Part shown: piece by piece, positions 23,342 through 28,074 of the stretch
How the letters are laid out: each line of letters starts with the position of its first letter
Numbering within the stretch: the first letter of the stretch is position 1
IMG/VR virus record: IMGVR_UViG_3300033143_004799
Span: 576 to 28,649 of that record
Source: a virus
DNA length: 28,074 nt
Strand: one strand, 5' to 3'
Position numbers and translations under genes: made by a program
Notes under the pieces: generated by a model
Database searches by the model: none
The model's input: the letters and a program-made list of their open reading frames with translations, nothing else
Told to the model about the DNA's origin: nothing

Positions 23342-25886
23342 TTATAGAACAGTAAATTAATTTTTCTTTTTGATTATTATTACCTTCTAGTGATGTACCA
23401 ATTTTATAAAGAAGTTCTATTTCGTTTTCTGTTTGTCTTGCACATCCATTACCAGCGGAAATAATTGGTTGTCCTTTTTTTATTGGTCCAATTATTCTAA
23501 CTAAAACTTTTCCGGTAAGACCAACAGTGATACTATTTTTAAGACCAACATTCATTATATGACCAGCTTTTTCTGATACAATACCAATTACACTAGAACA
23601 TTTTTCAACAAGACATTCTTGAACTTCATAATCACTTTCAGTGCAAGCACTTATAACTGTACCAACTATAAGATTTTCATTTTGGCATGTATGTTTTTCA
23701 GCAAGATCAGAATAGTAAGTACCAGTAGCATCACCATGAAATTGAGTAGCGTAAATATAGTTATTAGTATTATCAATATAAATTGCTGAATCTTCATAAA
23801 GTCTTTTATATCCAGCAGAAGTATGTGCTGTAAATACTATTGGACAATTTGTATCACCTGTATCATCATCAGAAATATAAGGTTCAACTACAATATTTCC
23901 AGTACCATCAAAACCTACACCATTAATTGTTCTTTCAGTTGCAAGTGCTGTTGCTGTTGCAGCATTACCAGTTATATCAGCATGAACATGTAATAATGTG
24001 GCACTTCCATCTGTTAATTGTTCAAGGTCTGCTTCTGTAATATTTACAGTTTGTCTTAATGCTTCACCAGCAGCGGTAGGTGCTTGTAAATTTACTACTT
24101 GATACGAACTATCCATATCAATATCAGCTGTCATCGTTCCAAGTGTTGTGTCTGTACCTTGTGTATGTATAACACCATCAACATATGCTTTTACTGCTTG
24201 CTCAGTAGGTACGGCATCATCTGAATCACCTGCTAATGTATCATCTGTTGAAAACTCGTTTATGCCTGTTCCACCAGATAACGAAACACTACCTTCTCCA
24301 TCAATAGTCATTCTTGTTTTGTCAGCTGTTTGAAATGCTATTGTACTATTAGCATCTCGCGTTATTAAATAAAGTGTTCCTGTTCCCCTATGATATAATA
24401 CAGAATTAGCATTTTCACCAGTATTAGTTCTTTGGATTCTTAATCCATAATCTGTATAAGTATCATCACCCACTAAATCTATGAACGCAGATCTATTTCC
24501 ACTTCCGTTTTTATTAAGTTGTAGGTTGGAACTTGAAATTTCAGAATCTTGTATATTGGTAACTCCATTTATTTCTATGGTTCCATCAGCAGCAATAGTA
24601 CCACTTGTTTGAAGTGATAAAAGTGCTCCATCTGATGTTCCAATATAAAGACCACCTGTTCCTCTTTGCTGTATTTGTGAAGTAGCGTTTTCACCAGAGT
24701 TATTTCTAATTATTCTTAAACCATAGTCAGTATAAGTATCATCACCTATTAAATCAATATAAGCGTATCTAGGTCCACTTCCATCTTGACCAAGTTCAAT
24801 TCTACATGAACCACTAGGAGTTGGATTTGTCATTACTAACCATGAACCACTAGGAGTTGGATTTGTCATTACTAACTTAGTACCATGTAATGTAGCATCT
24901 CCAGCAGAATTAATACTAAAAGCTGGGTCAGGGTCACCATCACTTGCAACAAGTTCACTATGTCTGTGTAGTGTATTTGCAATTGAATTGTCAACTAAAC
25001 TTGTATTTCCACGAGCATCAACATAAGCTTTTACTGCCTGTTCAGTTGGCACAGCATCATCACTATCACCAGCTAACGTATCATCTATTGAAAACTCGTT
25101 TATTCCAGTACCACTAGATAAGTGAAATGTTCTAGTATCAGCATCAAAAAAACCTATTTTATTTCCCTTACCATCTCCAATAGATAAATTTCTATACCTA
25201 GTATCTTCTCCTTGGTATCCCCTGTAATTTAACCATAAACTGCTATTATCTACATCATAACCATATCCTGTATTTATTGATAATCCTGTGATAAAAACAT
25301 TATCATAACTGTCTGAATCTCCAAATAATGCTGTAACTGTTGTTGAATCATACACATCACCAGTATCTTTTTCTACATGTAATTTAGCAACTGGGTCAGA
25401 TGTTCCTATTCCAACATTTCCAGCAGATGTTATACTTAATGCTGGGTCAGGTGTTCCTGTAGCACCAACAAGTTCACTATGTCTGTGTAATGCGTCTGCA
25501 ATAGAATTATCTGTTAATGTTTCTAACTCAGTACCTGTTGCGGTTGTATCACTATGACTTGCTATATCGTGAACGGCACCATCAACAACACCACCTGAAC
25601 CTTCATTACCGTTATGATTATGAACTGGAACACTACCAGAAGCGCCTTCACTAACAATTCCGTAATATACATCTGTTAAATTTGATGTTAAATCATCACT
25701 TGCAACAGTAAGAATTACAGTTGTAAGATCACCAGCACCAGAAACAGAACTTGTTATTGTTCCAAATTTATATCCATCTACACCACAATTAGCTTTTACA
25801 CGTCTATCAGCTATAAATTCATCAGTTCTATCTGTTACAACTGTGAATCCTGATGATGAAACATATGTTGCAGTTATACCTGCCAT
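23337..25886 (-). CDS. Large tail fibre protein with duplicated modules
   Basis: 849 residues. The N-terminus (MAGITATYVSSSGFTVVTDR) and the early VPVHNHNGNEGSGG resemble virion fibre baseplate-attached regions. Modules are repeated: GINEFS.DDTLAGDSDDAVP followed by TEQAVKAYVD occurs twice. DDTYTDYGLRI with a GTG.LY block also occurs twice. TNPTPSGS is doubled in tandem. The C-terminal about 130 residues (YYSDLAEKHT, then GIVSEKAGHIMNVG and VRIIGPIKKGQPI) form a domain widespread at the ends of phage fibres, where receptor binding or trimerisation occurs. No S74 domain is present on this protein. Two bases separate it from the repeat protein upstream. Confidence 0.85.
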   Translation of the reverse strand: MAGITATYVSSSGFTVVTDRTDEFIADRRVKANCGVDGYKFGTITSSVSGAGDLTTVILTVASDDLTSNLTDVYYGIVSEGASGSVPVHNHNGNEGSGGVVDGAVHDIASHSDTTATGTELETLTDNSIADALHRHSELVGATGTPDPALSITSAGNVGIGTSDPVAKLHVEKDTGDVYDSTTVTALFGDSDSYDNVFITGLSINTGYGYDVDNSSLWLNYRGYQGEDTRYRNLSIGDGKGNKIGFFDADTRTFHLSSGTGINEFSIDDTLAGDSDDAVPTEQAVKAYVDARGNTSLVDNSIANTLHRHSELVASDGDPDPAFSINSAGDATLHGTKLVMTNPTPSGSWLVMTNPTPSGSCRIELGQDGSGPRYAYIDLIGDDTYTDYGLRIIRNNSGENATSQIQQRGTGGLYIGTSDGALLSLQTSGTIAADGTIEINGVTNIQDSEISSSNLQLNKNGSGNRSAFIDLVGDDTYTDYGLRIQRTNTGENANSVLYHRGTGTLYLITRDANSTIAFQTADKTRMTIDGEGSVSLSGGTGINEFSTDDTLAGDSDDAVPTEQAVKAYVDGVIHTQGTDTTLGTMTADIDMDSSYQVVNLQAPTAAGEALRQTVNITEADLEQLTDGSATLLHVHADITGNAATATALATERTINGVGFDGTGNIVVEPYISDDDTGDTNCPIVFTAHTSAGYKRLYEDSAIYIDNTNNYIYATQFHGDATGTYYSDLAEKHTCQNENLIVGTVISACTESDYEVQECLVEKCSSVIGIVSEKAGHIMNVGLKNSITVGLTGKVLVRIIGPIKKGQPIISAGNGCARQTENEIELLYKIGTSLEGNNNQKEKLIYCSIK
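24805..24876 (-). repeat. Perfect 36-base tandem duplication in the fibre gene
   Basis: Two identical 36-base copies (24805-24840 and 24841-24876) encode a 12-residue unit containing TNPTPSGS twice. The in-frame, identical copies indicate a recent duplication or an assembly artefact. Confidence 0.9.
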
Positions 25887-25888
25887 TT

Positions 25889-27598
25889 TTAATCTCCTAT
25901 TATAGTATAAGAATTTATTCTAAAAAATAATTTATCTGATGTGTTATTTATTTTTATATTATCTAATGTATTATTTATTTTAATAATATCTGATGTGTTA
26001 TTTATTTTAATAATATCTGATGTGTTATCTATTTTTAATTCTATTTCTTCTTTTATATTTAATACATAAGAATTTATTTCAAAAGATAATTTATCTAATG
26101 TATTATTTATTTTTATATTATTACTATTTAGTTCAAATTTAATATTTGTATTTAATTTAGTTTTTAAATTTGGTGATGTTATTCCAAAATATAATATTGA
26201 TGCTACTTCGGCTTTTGTTAATAATTCTAAAACAATATCTGATAAGTTTAATGTATCAGTTGCTGATAATAAAGTTGAAACAATTCTTAATAATGAAATA
26301 TCAGATAATAATAAATTATCAGTAGCAGTATTTGAAGCAGTTACATTTATACTTGTTGTATCTACAAATTCAATATTATCAATAGCTAATAAATAAAAAC
26401 CAGTTGTTCCATCTTCACTAAAGTTTATATTATCATTACTATTTATATTTAATGTTAATGTTTTTATTGGTGTTTCTGAAAAATTTATATTATCAACAAC
26501 AGAAGATAATATTATTATATTTCTTGTTGTGATTTCAGAAAATTCTATATTATCAATTAAAACAGGTGATGCTGTTAATGACTCACTTATTGTTTCAGTA
26601 AAATCAATATTGTCGCTTAAAATAGGTGATGCTGTTAATGACTCACTTGTTGTTTCAGTAAACTCTATATTGTCAATTGGATAAGGTGTAGCAGTTAAAC
26701 TTTCACTTGTAGTTTCAGCAAATGTAATATCATCTGTTATTGCTGGTGTGGCAGTTAAACTTTCACTTGTAGTTTCGGCAAATGTAATATTGTCAGTTAA
26801 AGCAGGTGTGGCAGTTAAACTTTCACTTGTAGTTTCGGCAAATGTAATATTGTCAGTTAAAGCAGGTGTGGCAGTTAAACTTTCACTTGTAGTTTCAGCA
26901 AATGTAATATCATCTGTTATTGCTGGTGTAGCAGTTAAACTTTCACTTGTTGTTTCTGCAAAAGTAATATTATCAGTTAAAGCAGGTGCAGCAGTTAATG
27001 ACTCACTTGTAGTTTCGGCAAATGTAATATTGTCAGTTAAAGCAGGTGTGGCAGTTAAACTTTCACTTGTAGTTTCAGCAAGTGTAATATTGTCAGTTAA
27101 AGCAGGTGATGCTGTTAAACTTTCACTTATAGTTTCGGCAAATGTAATATCATCAACTGTAAATATAGATGCTGATAATAAGGCACTTAAAGTTTCAGAT
27201 AAATCTAATATATCAAATGCTTCATATGTTGCTGCTGATATATATATTGTTGTTACATCAGTAAATTCTATATTATCTATTACTGTTGGTGATGCTGATA
27301 ATATTACACTTGTTGTTTCACTAAAATCTATATTATCTGTTGTGATTAATCCAGCAGTTAATAAAACAGTTGTTGTGTCATTAAGTTCTACATTATCAAT
27401 TATACTTAACGTAAATGTTATTAAATTAGTTGTTGTATCACTAAATTCAATATTATCTGTTGGAGAAGGTGAAGCAGTTAACGATTCACTTATTGTTTCA
27501 GCAAATGTAATATCATCAGTTATTGTAGAAGAACCTGTCAATGACTCACTTGTAGTTTCATAATGACTCACTTGTTGTTTCAGCAAATGTAATATCAT
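25889..27598 (-). CDS. Repeat-rich fibre/adhesin-like protein, C-terminal part
   Basis: 569 residues if begun at 27598, but the first twelve residues are out-of-frame read-through of a repeat; homology to the repeats starts near 27562. The protein is a long series of ~20-residue units of the type TFAETTSESLTATPALTDNI. They degrade toward the C-terminus into variants (NIEFSDTTTN, NIDFSETTS). A short terminal region follows with four copies of an IKINNTSD unit and INSY motifs. There are no cysteines in the repeats and few charged basic residues. Thr/Ser/Asp/Glu-rich beta repeats of this type suggest an extended fibre or surface-binding stalk. It is the C-terminal portion of a larger gene that continues beyond the window, interrupted by frame breaks. 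Function inferred from composition and position. Confidence 0.65.
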   Translation of the reverse strand: MILHLLKQQVSHYETTSESLTGSSTITDDITFAETISESLTASPSPTDNIEFSDTTTNLITFTLSIIDNVELNDTTTVLLTAGLITTDNIDFSETTSVILSASPTVIDNIEFTDVTTIYISAATYEAFDILDLSETLSALLSASIFTVDDITFAETISESLTASPALTDNITLAETTSESLTATPALTDNITFAETTSESLTAAPALTDNITFAETTSESLTATPAITDDITFAETTSESLTATPALTDNITFAETTSESLTATPALTDNITFAETTSESLTATPAITDDITFAETTSESLTATPYPIDNIEFTETTSESLTASPILSDNIDFTETISESLTASPVLIDNIEFSEITTRNIIILSSVVDNINFSETPIKTLTLNINSNDNINFSEDGTTGFYLLAIDNIEFVDTTSINVTASNTATDNLLLSDISLLRIVSTLLSATDTLNLSDIVLELLTKAEVASILYFGITSPNLKTKLNTNIKFELNSNNIKINNTLDKLSFEINSYVLNIKEEIELKIDNTSDIIKINNTSDIIKINNTLDNIKINNTSDKLFFRINSYTIIGD

Positions 27599-27845
27599 CA
27601 GATATTATAGAAGAACCTGTTAATAAAATACTTGTTGTTTCAGCAAATTCTATATTGTCTGTTGGAGAAGGTGCAGCAGTTAATGACTCACTTGTTGTTT
27701 CGGCAAATGTTATATCATCAGTTATTGTAGAAGAACCTGTCAATGACTCACTTGTAGTTTCAGCAAAAGTAATATCATCTAATACAATTGGTATAGCTGT
27801 TAAACTTTCACTTATTGTTTCAGCAAATACTTGTAGTTTCAACAA
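27558..27845 (-). pseudogene. Repeat-protein segment in a second frame
   Basis: Encodes about 90 residues of the same 20-residue repeats but in a frame different from both neighbours. It begins to match the repeats at about 27827 and stops at a TGA at 27558. At the downstream junction, GAAAC(A/T)ACAAGTGAGTCATT occurs twice with a two-base AT between, which shifts the frame. Best read as part of one repeat gene broken by out-of-register recombination or misassembly. Confidence 0.6.
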
Positions 27846-28074
27846 ATTCTATATTGTCAGTTAAAGCAGGTGCGGCAGTTAAACTTTCACTTGTTGTTTC
27901 AGCAAATGTAATATTGTCAGTTAAAGCAGGTGATGCTGTTAAACTTTCACTTGTATTTTCAGCAAATGTAATATCATCAGCTATTGTAGAAGAACCTGTC
28001 AATGACTCACTTGTAGTTTCAGCAAATTCTATATTGTCTGTTGGAGAAGGTGAAGCAGTTAACAATTCACTTAA
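27820..28074 (-). pseudogene. Repeat-protein segment in a third frame, open at window edge
   Basis: The frame is open from base 28074 and encodes four repeat units (SPSPTDNIEFAETTSESLT and variants) before reading ETTSIC and stopping at a TGA at 27820. The stop results from joining ACAAGT directly to ATTTGCTGAAAC, so a normal unit is missing its middle and the frame is lost by one base. The true start lies outside the window; an apparent TTG at 28065 is only an internal Leu codon. Confidence 0.6.

Larger units (their letters stand above)
26580..28074 (-). repeat. 60-base tandem repeat array
   Basis: An array with an exact 60-base period over long stretches encodes the 20-residue unit. Adjacent copies are often nearly identical (for example 26760-26880). 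The array continues past the window edge. Individual units differ in a few codons (ATA/ATT, GCA/GAT). Confidence 0.9.

Noticed and set aside
26748-27563. A 271-residue plus-strand open frame with AVKLSLVVSANVILSV-type repeats
   Set aside because: It is the antisense of the 60-base repeat array; a repeat length divisible by three keeps the opposite strand open. No ribosome site and no independent support.
26580-28074. Regular repeats considered as a CRISPR array
   Set aside because: Units are contiguous with no unique spacers and encode one repeated peptide.
1-28074. tRNA genes, integrase or transposase, attachment sites
   Set aside because: No cloverleaf-like sequence, recombinase motif or terminal inverted repeats were recognised on either strand by eye; a dedicated scan was not possible.

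Overview
The window looks like part of a large, AT-rich, T4-like (straight-tailed, myovirus-type) bacteriophage genome. Every convincing gene lies on the minus strand, so the natural reading direction is from base 28074 down to base 1. The strongest anchor is the left 4.6 kb, which has the T4 head-gene order and near-T4 protein lengths: portal gp20 (4568-3006), three small prohead-core-type genes in the gp67/gp68 position (2963-2315), prohead protease gp21 (2300-1710), scaffold gp22 (1626-823) and the N-terminal half of major capsid protein gp23 (777-1, cut by the window edge). Boxes reading TATAAATA on the minus strand, like T4 late promoters, lie before several of these genes. A coiled-coil protein of unknown role (5237-4587) precedes gp20.

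The right end holds virion fibre genes. One is a long low-complexity protein made of ~20-residue repeats (28074-25889). It runs off the window and is broken into three reading frames by two out-of-frame repeat junctions. The other is an 849-residue fibre with internal duplications (25886-23337).

Between fibres and head lies an 18-kb, tightly overlapping accessory operon (23274-5258), which is the remarkable part. It encodes eleven radical SAM proteins, ten intact and one frameshifted, each with a CxxxCxxC iron-sulfur motif and a GGE motif. Several have C-terminal SPASM/twitch-type cysteines. Mixed among them are a PAPS-type sulfotransferase, a UDP-glucuronate decarboxylase (UXS family), a NodB-type polysaccharide deacetylase, three probable glycosyltransferases, a pantothenate-synthetase-like HxGH ligase, and a small tail-type protein. 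That small protein carries 16 cysteines in 41 residues (an 8-residue CTCDC-type repeat) just before a split S74 intramolecular-chaperone domain.

My working inference is that this is a late-expressed tailoring island. Its radical SAM enzymes and sugar, sulfate or acyl enzymes would modify a virion protein (the Cys-rich appendage is the best candidate) or a surface glycan. T4-like phages of Campylobacter are also AT-rich, and I recall reports that they carry several radical SAM genes. A relative of such phages is therefore plausible, but the host cannot be fixed from this window. Several reading-frame breaks sit at short simple repeats (A8, TA4, T4, 60-nt units), so sequencing or assembly indels must be excluded before reading them as biology.
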